NCBI GenBank assembly: GCA_905221605.1
Contig: CAJNDS010002303.1
Location: forward strand, 301,042 to 365,041
Reading direction: 5' to 3'
DNA from: Symbiodinium natans
Taxonomy: Eukaryota; Sar; Dinophyceae; Suessiales; Symbiodiniaceae
Length of the DNA: 64,000 nt
Shown: piece after piece, positions 32,961 through 43,439 of the stretch
Layout of the letters: each line of letters starts with the position of its first letter
How positions within the stretch are numbered: the stretch's first letter is position 1
The notes under the pieces: generated by a model
Told to the model about the DNA's origin: nothing
The model's input: the letters and a program-made list of their open reading frames with translations, nothing else
Database searches by the model: none
Translations under genes and position numbers: made by a program

Positions 32961-33185
32961 ACGCGGAGCTTGGGTCAATGCTTCGGGGACTTGTTCTACG
33001 TCGCTCGGCGCGCGCGGCACTCGGGGTCAGGCGTCTGCGTCGCTCTGCGTCGCTGGGGTTCGCCGAGCGTCGCTCAGGTTTAGGGTTTAGGGTTTCGGGT
33101 TTAGGGTCTAGGGTTTAGGGTTTAGGGTTCCCCGTCGCTCGGCGTGGCTCGGCGCCACTCGTCGCTCGGCAGGGGCCGTTGTTGC
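32960..33185. repeat. GC-rich TCGCTCGGCG repeats around a TTTAGGG run
   Basis: Degenerate CGTCGCTCGGCG units lie on both sides of a TTTAGGG run (33079-33130). This could be a diverged flanking duplication. Confidence 0.6.
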
Positions 33186-33250
33186 GACCATACTGCCCGC
33201 CAGGATCTAAATCAGGAAAAGGAGGGCGCCATTGGCGCATATTCGTTGTA

Positions 33251-33391
33251 CTTGAAGGTTCATGGTACTGATTAACCAATTATAACTGCACTTATAACTG
33301 TACTTAGAAGTCCCTTAAGTGCCCTAATATAGGTATAATTTGGGTTATAAGTACAGTTATAATTGGTTACTAAGTACCATGAACCTCCAAG
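33251..33391. mobile_element. MITE family 2, complete copy
   Basis: Ends CTTGAAGGTTCATGGTACT and AGTACCATGAACCTCCAAG are inverted repeats, with further inverted inner parts (ACCAATTATAACTG/CAGTTATAATTGGT). A second copy lies at 58310-58447. Non-coding; AT-rich compared with its surroundings. Confidence 0.85.
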
Positions 33392-33710
33392 CATTGAGCG
33401 AATAAGGATTTGGCACCTCCGCACATGGGTTCAGGGTTTTGCTGCCCTTGTATAGCCAGCTAGAAGGATCCCGGATCCCAAGCATGTGAAACAACACTCA
33501 CAGGGTTTGGAGTGGCACGGGGAATGCAGGACACTTTCTGCTTACTGTTGCGAACTTCGGGTTTAGTTTAGGGTTGTTGCTTCATTCATTTTTTCTTGGG
33601 GGAGGGGGGGCCTCGTTATCAGGAATCTTATTGTAAAGAGGTAGGTATGTATGTATCTTTGAGCCCCCAAAAGGCCCCAAACCTCCAGCAAACCCAACGA
33701 ACCCCAAAAG

Positions 33711-33758
33711 CCACGCGTCACCAGCTCCTTGTGGTTGGCGGCGGCGGTGGCGGCGGCG
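33711..33758 (+). CDS. Glycine-rich domain 2 exon (LLVVGGGG)
   Basis: The frame HQLLVVGGGGGGGG carries the hallmark LLVVGGGG strand and glycine run. The likely donor is GGCG|GC, in phase with 34239. The acceptor is less sure (CCAAAAG|CC at 33710 or ACCAG at 33724), so the upstream junction is the weakest in the gene. Confidence 0.6.
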
Positions 33759-34238
33759 GCTCGGCGTCGTCGTTGGCGTTCGCAGCTTTGGGATTTTCGG
33801 GTTTTAGTGACTTAGGGTTTCAGAATGTTTCAGGGTTTTAGGGTTAAGGGCTTTAGAGGCCGAGACCCTCAGCACCCGGGATTTACGGGCTTTAGTGTTC
33901 TCGGGTTTCAACAATTGGTTTGGGGTGTTTGGGTTCAGGCCTTCGGGGGCCTTCGGGGCCGAGACCCTAAGTTGAACCCTAAACCCTAAACTCCCAGCCC
34001 TCAGCCCTAAACCCTAAACCTGAAACCCCAAACCCTAAGCCCCAAAACCCTGCGTTCTCTTGAGCCTGTGGGCCCAGTGGTGCTGGATTCGAAGCTGCCC
34101 CAACACCGGGCAAGCTTTCTCCCAGGGCTTAATCTTGAATTTAACGTTTGGTTCCCTAAGCCCTAGACCCTGGCCAGCGGCCTCTACCCGCAGCTGTGGC
34201 TGGCGGCCAAGCCCTAAGCCCGAAGCCCAGTTCCTAAG

Positions 34239-34297
34239 GCGGCCGCTCGGGCGGCGGTGGCGCTGGAGGCGGGCTCATCGAGATGGACTGCTTCAAG
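34239..34297 (+). CDS. Glycine-rich domain 2 exon (GLIEMD segment)
   Basis: CCTAAG|GC completes Gly; the frame GRSGGGGAGGGLIEMDCFK ends at TTCAAG|GC. Without splicing a stop follows 14 codons later. Confidence 0.7.
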
Positions 34298-34763
34298 GCC
34301 AGCTCCGAAAGGGGATTCTTGAGGGAGTTGTGAGGGCTCAGAGTTGAGGATTTTGGAGTTTCTGTTTTTTTTGGGGTTTTCGGTTTTTGGGGGGACCCCC
34401 CAAACCCTAAGCACAAGTTTTGTTTCAGAGCCCTTCGGGGGCCGGCGGGTTTAGGGCTCTTGAAGGAGTTTGAGTCGAGGGTTTAGGGTTTAGGCTTTGG
34501 GGTTTAGGGTTTAGAGCTTGGGGTTTAGGGTTTAGGGGGCTAAAACTTTTTTCAGACGTAGCCTCTACGGATTGGTTGAAGGATGTGTCATTGAAGGATG
34601 TGTCAGTCAGGGCTCGGGGTTGAGAGCTGTAGGTTTCAAGAAAGGTCGGAAGTGTTTTCAAAGGTGAACTGTCCAACATCGACCTAACCCGATTGCCTGG
34701 ACCCCGCACTCGAAACCCGCAATCCTAAACTCCTTATTATCCTCTTAGGCCCCCCAACTCCCA

Positions 34764-34866
34764 CCCTAAACCCTAAACCCTAAACCCTAAACCCTAAACC
34801 CTAAACCCTAAACCCTAAACCCTAAACCCTAAACCCTAAACCCTAAACCCTAAACCCTAAACCCTA
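34764..34866. repeat. Pure CCCTAAA array before an acceptor
   Basis: About fourteen uninterrupted heptamers; the exon at 34951 follows after a short variant stretch. Confidence 0.95.
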
Positions 34867-34950
34867 CGCCCTATAAGCCTAAAGCCTAAACCCTGAAACC
34901 CTCAACCCCCAACCCCAAACCCCAAACCCGAAATCCCCAAATCCCCTAAG

Positions 34951-35029
34951 GTCTCCAAGGGCACTCCCTACACCGTCGTGGTGGGCGCCGGCGGTGTAGG
35001 CGGCAGCGGCAGCGGCGGAGATGGCAAGG
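34951..35029 (+). CDS. Glycine-rich domain 2 exon (TVVVGAGGVGG)
   Basis: CCTAAG|GTC opens VSKGTPYTVVVGAGGVGGSG, SGGDGK and ends one base into a Gly codon at AAGG|GC. YTVVVGAGGxGG is the central strand of the family. The coding frame continues at 35204, directly across the inverted-repeat element. Confidence 0.8.
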
Positions 35030-35033
35030 GCGG

Positions 35034-35203
35034 CTTACTGTTGCTTAGTAGGGATTGCACCCTATATCCCCCGATATATACCCTTTAAGGGATTACGTAG
35101 GGAATATACCCTTTAAGGGATTATGTAGGGAATATACCCTTTAAGGGAATATATAGGGTATATAATCCCTTTAAGGGATTATATAGGGTACCCCAACAGT
35201 AAG
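35034..35203. mobile_element. 170-bp inverted-repeat element splitting an exon
   Basis: Termini CTTACTGTTG and CAACAGTAAG are perfect inverted repeats. The body holds several TATACCCTTTAAGGGATTAT-type palindromic units. GCGG occurs at 35030-35033 and again at 35204-35207, a 4-bp target duplication. Excising 35030-35203 leaves one GCGG and restores the reading frame exactly, with GC as donor and the element's own terminal AG as acceptor. Confidence 0.85.
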
Positions 35204-35235
35204 GCGGAGGAGACTCCAAGTTCGGCGATCTGGTC
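35204..35235 (+). CDS. Glycine-rich domain 2 exon (GGDSKFGDLV)
   Basis: Completes the Gly codon and gives GGDSKFGDLV, ending GGTC|GC (or CTG|GT). DSxFGxLVAA is a conserved piece of the family directly after the GAGG strand, so the interruption by the element is real and recent. Confidence 0.75.
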
Positions 35236-35514
35236 GCCGCTCCGCCTTAATTTTTTTCTCGCGGATGTTGGGGTTTGGGATCTAGGGGGTTTAGGGTATA
35301 GGGTTCAGAGTTTAGGGGCTTTTTAGGGGTTTTTTAGGGGCTTTTTAGGGGTTTAGGGGTTAGGGGTTTAAAGGTTAGTGGGGTTGAGAGTTTAGTTAGG
35401 GTTGGGCTCGCATCCTGCCCTGAATCCGCATCCCAGCCCCTCAGCCTGGGCCTTCAAAGCCCAAGCCCAGATCCCGAACAACCAAGCCAGCTGGCAACCC
35501 TAAACCCTAAGCCC

Positions 35515-35585
35515 TAGGCCCTAAACCCTAAAGCCTAAACCCTAAACCCTAAACCCTAAACCCTAAACCCTAAACCCTAAACCCT
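35515..35585. repeat. CCCTAAA array
   Basis: About ten heptamers before the TAACATAG repeat island. Confidence 0.9.
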
Positions 35586-35597
35586 ACTCTCCTCCAA

Positions 35598-37750
35598 ACT
35601 AACATAGAAACCCCCGCAGGTGTTTTTCGACGACACTTTGTATGTTAGTTTTTCTCGCGGCCGGAATTGCCATGTTAGTGGTTTCCGGCCGGTAGGTCAG
35701 AGTAGATGGCAACTCGCAGCGTGCCCAGCCTGGAGAGCTTTCTTTTCACGAAAACCTGAAGAATGCCCCAGAACCCGGAATTGCCATGTTAGTGGTTGTA
35801 GCGCCCCAAAAGGTCAAAAATGGCATAGTCGAGGCAAATCTGTGAGATGCTATGTTAGCGGCTTAACTCTTAGCGGTTTTTAAGGGGGCTGATAAAAATG
35901 TACTAAAATTGCCCCCTGAATAGAAAACCAATAATAGAAATAAGATCGCCAGTGAATAAAATGAACTGGCCGCTATATTTCGTTCAGTGAATTCGTGCAT
36001 TCGTTTCACTTCTTTTCAATTCACTTCTCATGTTCGCTGCATTTTCAGGAACATTCAGAAAGATCCTCTGACTTTACGACTCGGGTTGACGCCAGCATCT
36101 TCGGGTTGTTACACCGTATTGGGGTTTGGGTATGGGATTTAGGGTGTAGGGTTTTGGGTTTTGAGGCCTACGCAAGATCCCGTAAGCACACCAGCAAAAA
36201 ACTTGCCACAGCCCCCCAGTACGGGGAGGGTATGGCCAGGGACGGGGAGGAGGGTTCCCAGGGGTCAGGGAGGAGCACTGCTAACGTAGCAATGGTCAGG
36301 GGTGGGGTCCGGGGGTCAGGGAGGAAAGGTGGAAGGGGGGTTTCTGCTAACGTAGCAATGGCAGGGACAGGGAGGCTCCCAGCTGCGAGTTTGCACAGCT
36401 CGCAGACAGAGACCCGCGGCAGCAGCACACACCGACCACTAACATAGCAATTCCTGAGATAACCTTACAAAGCCCACTTCAGTTAGTCATGGAGGAGAGG
36501 CGAGGGATCCAGGAGTACGGGAGGGTATGGTCATGGGGGGGTGGGAGACAAGCACTGCTAACCTAGCAGTTGCTGGACTATGCCGACAAGGCAGAACAGT
36601 GAGCAGGCAGGAAGGGCGGAGAGGGATTTCTGCTAACGTAGCAATGGTCAGGGGTCAGGGTCACGGAGGGAGGAGGGGTTGGGGTGACGCACTGCCAACA
36701 CAGCAATTCCTTTTATTTTCGTGATGACTCTCAGCTGCAAGTTTGCACAGCTTTTCACAGACAGAGACCGCGCGCAGCAGGCGAGTTTGCACAGCTTACC
36801 ACAGATAGAGACCGCGCGCAGCAGTACACACCCACAACCCAACAAAACAAGCGAGTGGACCACTAACATAGCAATTCCGGCGATAACCCTGTTTTGGAGG
36901 GGGAGGCAAAGGTTCCAGGAGCACGGGGAGGCTGTGGTCACGGGTGGAGGGGGTAGTTCCGGAAGGTCGGGGGTCGGAGGGGGGGGGGGTTGTGGGCGAC
37001 GAGCACCGCTACCCTAGCAATTCCTGGAATATGCTGAAAAGTCCTTTTTTAACGCAGAACACCGCTAACGCAGCAACTTCCAGGAATACGAGTGCAAGGC
37101 CTTTTATGCGTGTTTTCGGAGGTCTATCAACAATAACATGGGAAGTTGTGCGCATGCCTTCCCGCATCAGCCTGCTGCTAAATACCAGAAAAATGCCCCA
37201 GCAGCCCCCAGCGGAAACACTAACATAGACTCTTCCTGAGGGGGTCCTCGCCCTCGCTTTAATTGGGGACATACTGCTAACATAGCAAGTCCTTTAACAT
37301 AGCAATGATCAGGGATGACGGTGGTCAGGGAGGAAGGGTGGAAGGGTTTTTATGCTAACATAGCAATGGGCAGGATTCTGGAGGGATGGGGTGGAGGGGT
37401 TCGCAGAGGTCAGGGAGGGAGGGTGGAAGGAGGTTTCTGCTAACCTCGCTATTCCGGGAATATGCTCAAAAGTCCTGTTTTACAGAAGAACACTGCTAAC
37501 GTAGCGACTTCCAGGAGTAGGACTGCAAGGCCTTTTCATGCCTGTTTTCGGAGTTATTTACCACTAACATGGAAGTTGTGTGCATACCTGAGCACATCAG
37601 CCTGCTGCTAAAATTCCAGGAAAATACCCCATCAACCCCAGCATAAACACTAATATACAATTTTCCGGAGGGGTCCTCGCCATCGCTTTTATTGGGGAAA
37701 ATTAGGGGTCGAAATCGGGTAACCGTAGCTATGTTAGTTGCACCAAATCA
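35598..37750. repeat. Island of about 20 copies of CTAACATAGCAATTCC
   Basis: The motif, with variants such as GCTAACGTAGCAATGG, recurs every 60-130 bp. Copies at 35640-35860 and 37725 are in the opposite orientation (TATGTTAG) to those in the middle. Intervening sequence includes AGTTTGCACAGCT..CAGACAGAGACC-type blocks (36372, 36733, 36783) and GGAGGG/GGTCAGGG-rich spacers. Telomere heptamers are absent. It fills the intron between exons at 35204 and 37873. Confidence 0.8.
37026..37700. repeat. Tandem duplication of about 230 bp, period about 426 bp
   Basis: 37026-37250 and 37452-37680 align through their length (GAATATGCT.AAAAGTCCT.TTTTA, CAAGGCCTTTT.ATGC.TGTTTTCGGAG, CATCAGCCTGCTGCTAAA, GGGGTCCTCGCC). 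It is a larger-scale duplication inside the motif island. Confidence 0.75.
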
Positions 37751-37872
37751 TGCACGTAGTTTCCATGTAAGTTTAGGGGAGTGTAAACCCTAAACCCTAA
37801 ACCCTAAACCCTAAACCCCAAACCCTAAGCCCTAAACCCTAAACCCTAAACCCTAAACCCTAAACCCTAAAG

Positions 37873-37914
37873 GCGAAGGGCGGCGGCGGCGGAGGCAGCG
37901 ACCACCAGAGGAAG
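37873..37914 (+). CDS. Glycine-rich domain 2 exon (GGGGGGSDHQ)
   Basis: CCTAAAG|GCG opens AKGGGGGGSDHQRK (14 codons) and ends AGGAAG|GC. A CCCTAAA run touches the acceptor; TTTAGGG runs follow at 37973-38070. Confidence 0.7.
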
Positions 37915-38227
37915 GCGGGGCTGCACCTCATCGGCTCCCCAAAGCCTTAAAGGGCCCCTCCACCAAAAAGGCTAGGGTTTAGGGTTTAAGGTTTAGGGTT
38001 TAGGGTTTAGGGTTTAGGGTTTAGGGTGTAGGGTTTAGGGTTTTAGGGTTTTAGGGTTTAGGGTTTAGGGGGTTCAAGTCTAAGCATTCATTCGTCAAGC
38101 AAGCTACCCGGTATCGAATGTCTACCCATCCGCCCTTTGGATCCCATAGCATTAGGAAACCACCCCTCGACCTTAAACCCTAGGCCTTGAACCCTAAAAC
38201 CCTAAATCCAGGAACCCTAAAACCCTG

Positions 38228-38425
38228 AGGGCTTGATAACCCTAAACCCTAAACCCTAAACCCTAAACCCTAAACCCTAAACCCTAAACCCTAAACCCTA
38301 AACCCTAAACCCTAAACCCTAAACCCTAAACCCTAAACCAAACCCTAAACCCTAAACCCTAAACTCTAAAAAACCCTAAACCCTAAACCCTAAACCCTAA
38401 ACCCTAAACCCTAACCCTAAATCCA
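38228..38425. repeat. CCCTAAA array
   Basis: More than twenty heptamers with two small interruptions; a G-rich/C-rich patch follows at 38438-38475. Confidence 0.95.
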
Positions 38426-38809
38426 GGCCTTCTACCCTCTGGGGGGGGGGGGTGGGGGGGTTGGGGGGGTGGGCGGCGGCTGTTTCGGCAAATTTGGCCT
38501 GGCCGCCACCTAGATAGGAACTTGCCGACCAATTCGGCAAACGCCTCCGGGGGCAAATCTGCCGCCGAGAGGGCCTGGAAAAGACGGAATGTCTGGGAAT
38601 AACTTGAGGACCCCGACGACAACAGTCCCCAAAGCCTTCATTTTTGTGGTTTGGGTCAGGCTTACTGGGCCCCAAGCTTAGGGTGGACTCAAGGTTTAGG
38701 GCTTAGGGTTTAGGGTTTAGGGTTTAGGGTTTAGGGCTTAGGGTTTAGGGTTTAGGGTTTAGGGTTTCGGGGAACCCACAGAGTTCTCCTTGGGACGCTG
38801 ACATGGCAG

Positions 38810-38863
38810 GGCTACGACGGCGGAAGCGGCGGCGGTGGCAAGTATGGCCACGACGGCGGGAAG
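38810..38863 (+). CDS. Glycine-rich domain 2 exon (GYDGGSGGGG)
   Basis: ATGGCAG|GGC opens GYDGGSGGGGKYGHDGGK (18 codons), ending GGGAAG|GC. In phase 0 at both ends. Confidence 0.7.
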
Positions 38864-38929
38864 GCCCACTAGACGCTGGGGGGTTCAAGGGACGAAAAGG
38901 AGGGACCCTTACAAGGGACCTTAGGGGTT

Positions 38930-39050
38930 GTGTAGGGGTTATTTGGCGGCTACTTAGGTATATAGGGACTATACAAGGTATATATACATATATACATCTA
39001 TACATAGGGGTTACGTAGGGGAATAAGATTATGCCCCTTAAGGGGTGTGG
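38930..39050. repeat. AT-rich palindromic patch, possible decayed element
   Basis: CCTTAGGGGTTGTGTAGGGG..TACATATATACATC..GGGGTTACGTAGGGG..CCCCTTAAGGGG; inverted-repeat character is suggestive but the ends are unclear. Confidence 0.4.
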
Positions 39051-39253
39051 TGTTTCGGGGCATAGTGTGGCGGCCTTCTATGGGGAAGGGGTTGTCGGGT
39101 TCATGCTGACGAAGCGCAAGAACCTGCAAGCACAACTCGCTCTCAGACCCCCACACGTAAATCCTAACCCTAAAACCCTAAATCCTGACTGAACCCTAAA
39201 CCCTAAACCCTAAACCCTAAACTTAAACCCTAAACCTTCCGAGCCCCAAACAG

Positions 39254-39326
39254 GCCACGCAGAAGTCGCAATCCGGGAAATCCGGGAAGTTTGGCTTTGG
39301 CTTCAATGGCGGGTCTGGCACGGAAG
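39254..39326 (+). CDS. Glycine-rich domain 2 exon (GFGFNGGSG)
   Basis: AAACAG|GCC opens ATQKSQSGKSGKFGFGFNGG and SGTE, ending one base into the next codon at GGAAG|GC. The open frame runs on to 39352, so a later donor is possible, but this one rejoins in phase with 39870. Confidence 0.65.
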
Positions 39327-39869
39327 GCGGAACCAACCCGGCTCTCTTTAAGTTTAGGGTTTAGGGTTTAGGGTTTCGGGTTTCGGGTTTAGGGTTTAGG
39401 GTTTAGGGTTTAGGTGGGTTTGGGGTTCAAAAGCTGTGTTGCCCGAAGCCCTGAAGCTAGGATGAGCGTTTCAGGGACTGAACCCCAAGTCCTAAAGCCG
39501 ACCCCCTGATTTTGCTGCGAGGGCTCACATCACCCTCTGAGACGTGGATTTAGGGGTTTGGGGTTTGAGGTTTAAGGTTGATTTGGGGTTTGGATTCCAG
39601 GGTTTTGTTTGGGTATGCTTTTGGGGTACTTTGCATGTTCCTGAACCCCCAAGCCCGGAACATATGTTCAATTTGTTTACAGGGCGACAAAGAAGTAGAT
39701 TCTGGGGTTGTCAAGCCTCCTTCGACCCTATAACCTCCAAGCCCGCCCCTAAACCTTCCATAGAGCCCGAAAGTGAAGCCTCCCAAAACCTAAACCTAAA
39801 CCCCAAACCCGAAACCCTAGCCCTAAACCCTAAACCCTCAAAAACCCTCAGAATCCTACCACCTCGCAG

Positions 39870-39954
39870 GCACCTGGAATGCAGGCGGCGGCGGTGGTGC
39901 CGGCGGCGTGGGCGAATCCGGTACTTCGTCGCACTGCGGCAACGGCGGTACCTG
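39870..39954 (+). CDS. Glycine-rich domain 2 exon (NAGGGGGAGGVG)
   Basis: CTCGCAG|GC completes Gly, then TWNAGGGGGAGGVGESGTSS and HCGNGGT, ending CCTG|GC. Paralogue of 28670-28751: the two share the Gly block and the C-G-N-G-G end, which ties the two domains to a common ancestor. Confidence 0.8.
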
Positions 39955-40470
39955 GCCATGAGCAAGGTTTAGAGTTTAGGATTTAGGGTTTAGGGGTTAG
40001 GATTTAGGGTACCCGTCGGGCCGCAGATGACAAACCCCTCAGTCAAGGAACCTGCCCCAAACTATATTTGGATTGTTATCAGTCTTTATGGACAACAGGG
40101 TTTAGGGGTTCATCTTCAGAGCCTACGGTGATTTCAATTTACCCCAAGGGTTTAGGCGTTTAGGGGCTTAGGGTTTAGGGTTTTTAGGGCCCATCCCAGC
40201 CCGCGCATCACCAAGGTCTGGGAAAGGAGTGCCTTGTTCCTCTCTCAGAAAGATTCTTTTTGCAACGTTGTGAACGTCGATGGGAAGGTTCAGGGACCCC
40301 AAATGCCCTAAACCCTCAACCCAAAAAAAGCCCCTACACCCTAAACCCTTAACCCTAAACCCTAAACCCTAAACCCAAAACCGTAAACCCTAAACAAACC
40401 CTCCCTGAGCCTCAAACCCTCAACTCCCAGACCCCTATCTGGGCCCTTAAGGGACTACCATAGGGCCCAC

Positions 40471-40778
40471 CAACTTCACCTCCCTTGCGTAGAAGGGGGG
40501 CATGCCTCACCCCTAAACCCTAAACCCTAAACCCTAAACCCTAAACCCTAAACCCTAAACCCTAAACCCTAAACCCTAAACCCTAAACCCTAAACCCTAA
40601 ACCCTAAACCCTAAACCCTAAACCCTAAACCCTAAACCCTAAACCCTAAAACCTACACCCTAAACCCTAAACCCTAAACCCTAAACCCTAAACCCTAAAC
40701 CCTAAACCCTAAACCCTAAACCCTAAACCCTAAACCCTAACAACTTCACCTCCCTTGTGTAGAAGGTCGTGCCTCACC
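40471..40778. repeat. CCCTAAA array flanked by a direct duplication of about 38 bp
   Basis: CAACTTCACCTCCCTTGCGT..AGAAGG..GCCTCAC at 40471-40510 recurs with few changes at 40741-40778. About 33 heptamers (40511-40740) fill the space. The second copy carries the functional acceptor AGAAG|G of the next exon; the first is a duplicated acceptor region. Confidence 0.9.
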
Positions 40779-40850
40779 GGAACGTGTGAGTTCTATGCTG
40801 GGGGTGGTGGAGGCGGCTCCCACAATCCAGCGTGCTCCTCCGGCGGGGAG
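40766..40850 (+). CDS. Glycine-rich domain 2 exon (YAGGGGGGS)
   Basis: AGAAG|G then SCLTGTCEFYAGGGGGGSHN and PACSSGGE (28 codons), ending GGGGAG|GC. Very close paralogue of 30125-30211. Confidence 0.8.
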
Positions 40851-41343
40851 GCCTCGAGCTGGCAGGGTTTAGGGTTTGGGGTTTAGGGTTTGGGGTTTGG
40901 GGTTTAGGGTTTAGGGTTTGGGGCTTAGGGTCTAGGGTTTAAGGTTTGAGGGTTGAGGGCTTAGGGGTCAGGGAGGGGGGGCCTTGGCTGTACATGTGGT
41001 AGGTGTACGCCCTAAACCCTAAACCTTAAACCCTAAACCCTAAACCCTCTAAACCCTAAACCCTAAACCCTAAACCCTAAACCCTAAACCCTAAACCCTA
41101 AACCGGCTCTGGGTTTCGGGCCCCGTGTGTTTTGCCTCGACAACTGACGGTTCAGGGTTCAAGCTTTCGGTGCAAGCGGCCTGTTCTGGGGAGGGTGTGG
41201 GGTCTAGAGGCTCAGGGGCCAACCCCTACACCCTAAACCCGAAACCCTAAACCCCAAACCCTAAACCTTAAACCCTAAACCCCAAACCTTAAACCCTAAA
41301 CCCTAACTAAGCCCTAAGCCCTAAACCCCAACATATGCCGCAG

Positions 41344-41409
41344 GCCGGAAAAGGCGGCGGCGGCAAGTGCGGGACGCCTGGCGGGAAGAACTCTGGAGCC
41401 AATGGCAAG
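41344..41409 (+). CDS. Glycine-rich domain 2 exon (CGTPGGKN)
   Basis: CCGCAG|GCC opens AGKGGGGKCGTPGGKNSGAN and GK (22 codons), ending GGCAAG|GACCGCAA. The next exon starts GACGGCAA, so the intron and the exon begin with nearly the same bases. Confidence 0.75.
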
Positions 41410-41867
41410 GACCGCAATGGGCCATCACCTTGGTGCTTCAGGGTTTAGGGCCTTAGGGCTATTAGGGTTTAGGGTTTAGGGTTTAGGGTTTAGGGCTATT
41501 AGGGTTTAGGGGTTTAGGGCTTAGGGTTGAGATTCAGGCTTGAGGGTTTAGGGTTCAGGGGGTTTCGGGTTTTAGGGTTCGGGGTTTGGGGTTTAGGGTT
41601 TCGGGTTTTAGGGCTCAGGGTTTTTTTGCTATGGCCGTGCGCGCTGCAGTGTTGCGCGCTTAGGCGCCAGCTCAAAAGTGGGACTTCGCACATGTCGGGC
41701 CATCTTTGCATAAAATTGGTGTGGTCCTGGTACGCCTGCGTCGTGGTCCGGCTTCAGGTTGGGGAAGCGTCTGGCACTATTAATTGCAAACGCTTGCGTG
41801 CGCCGCCTCGGCAGCCGGGCCGGCCCCAGGACAGGAAAGGAGGAAAGAGAGTTTCGTCATAGCAAGG

Positions 41868-43143
41868 TTAAAGGCGGGGGGCGGGGTGGGGCGGGAGGGG
41901 AGGGGGGGGTGGGTGGGGGCGGGGGGGGGGGGGGGGGGGTGGGCATCGGTTTGCAGCTTCTGCAAGCGATGAGGGGGGGGGGGCCCACAGGGATTGGATA
42001 ACCGCCAGCATCCTCTCGGACGTACCCATGAGTTTAAGAGCTTGTATCATAGCGGTGTGGTCAAGGGAGTCAAACGCTTGACGCCAATCCAAAAACAGCA
42101 GGCGCAGAGGTGTGTCGGTCATAAGAGACCACTCCATAGCGCTCCTTAAGATAAACAAAGGTTGTGTGGTACTGCGTTGTGGTCGGAAACCATATTGAGT
42201 GCGTCTTAGCATTGGTTCACTGGTTTGGGCTAGGCGTTTTTGTAACATGGCCGCGAAAAGCTTATATGTGGTGTTAAGTAGGGAGTTGGGCCTGTAGTTT
42301 TCGGGAGCGTGTCCGAGCCTTTGCCTTTATAGATCGAGACTACTATGGGCTCCCCCCCAATCCTGCGGTGCGGTTAAACATGTCTAGCATGATTTCTTCC
42401 CCTTCCGCGTCTAGCAATTTCAAGACGTCCGCTGGTAACTCATCTGGCCCTGGCGCTTCATTGGGTTTAAGGTTCCGTGTAGCGGCTTGCAATTCCTGCG
42501 CGGTGAAGTCCCCTTCGTCCTGTAAGCAGGACCATGGCTGTGGTATCTGTGGTTGGTTGTCCTCCCATAAGTGTGAACGTTTCCCCTGAAATCCTTGTGA
42601 ACGGATGGCCATACCGGCGACTTTGTCGCACTGGGGTCGCCGTGAATTTGGTTGTGGACCCAGTGTGTACGGTCTTTTCATACGTTTGGCCCTGTTGCAG
42701 AGTGATCGGGCTTCCTCCGTTCCCTCTGCTTCCGCTGTACCAGCTTGCACTAAAGCTTGAAGAGTGGTGTCCTTCATCCAAGGTGTGCGCGGTATTCGCT
42801 GGTGATGTGAAAGTGTGTTTGCCGCGGCTGCCAGTAGGGCATGCGTCACAGGGTGTGCCGTGTGCGCCGGTGCAGCCTCTGCATTAGCGTTGTGGTCCGG
42901 GAACGGCTGTTGACGACCTCCCTCCGGGTCTGCTAGTCGTTTGCCCCTGTTGGCGAGTCGATCTGCACGCTCGTTGCCCTCCGTGCCTGCGTGCGATTTG
43001 AGCCAGCTTATGTTGACCTGCATTCCCGACTTGCGCGTGAGCCATTTTGCTTTGTCAAACATGTCGCGGTGTGCTTTGGGTCGCCAACGACCGTGTAGTG
43101 CATCTACTACCCTTGATGTGAACGCGTTGCATGCCTTGTTCAA
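41868..43143 (-). mobile_element. Degenerate non-LTR-type retroelement: RNase H then reverse transcriptase
   Basis: On the minus strand, 43143-42343 encodes an RNase H C-terminal part (WLKSHAGTEGNERADRLANR), a linker rich in Ala/Thr/Gln, and the start of a reverse transcriptase (LKPNEAPGPDELPADVLK). After at least two frameshifts (a G-run near 42350 and one near 42300, between the IYKGKGSD and ENYRPNSLL blocks) the RT continues to 41868 with YGFRPQRSTTQPLF and LFLDWRQAFDSLDH. The copy stops before the catalytic YADD-type block, in G-rich DNA at 41870-41990. The remnant is therefore non-functional. It lies antisense in an intron of the glycine-rich gene. RNase H ahead of RT in one continuous ORF is the reverse of the usual LINE order. 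Confidence 0.8.
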
Positions 43144-43239
43144 GGGGTTTAGGGTTTACCCTAGAACCGCAAACCAGAAACCGTAACCCTAAACGCGAGT
43201 TCTCAAAGCCCTAGCAGCCTAAAGCCAAGACCTACCACA

Positions 43240-43420
43240 GCCCAAAGCCCTTGAACCCCAAACCCCAAACCCCAAACCCCAAAGCCCCAAGCCCCGAACC
43301 CCAAACCCCAAACCCCAAAGCCCCAAGCCCCAAAGCCCCAAACCCCAAACCCCAAACCCCAAACCCTAAACCCTAAACCCTAAACCCCAAACCCTAAACC
43401 CCAAACCCTAAACCCCCCCA
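43240..43420. repeat. CCCCAAA/CCCTAAA run before the last glycine-rich exon
   Basis: CCCCAAA variants (43255-43365) turn into CCCTAAA just upstream of the acceptor. Confidence 0.9.
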
Positions 43421-43439
43421 AAAAAAGTAGAACAGAAAG

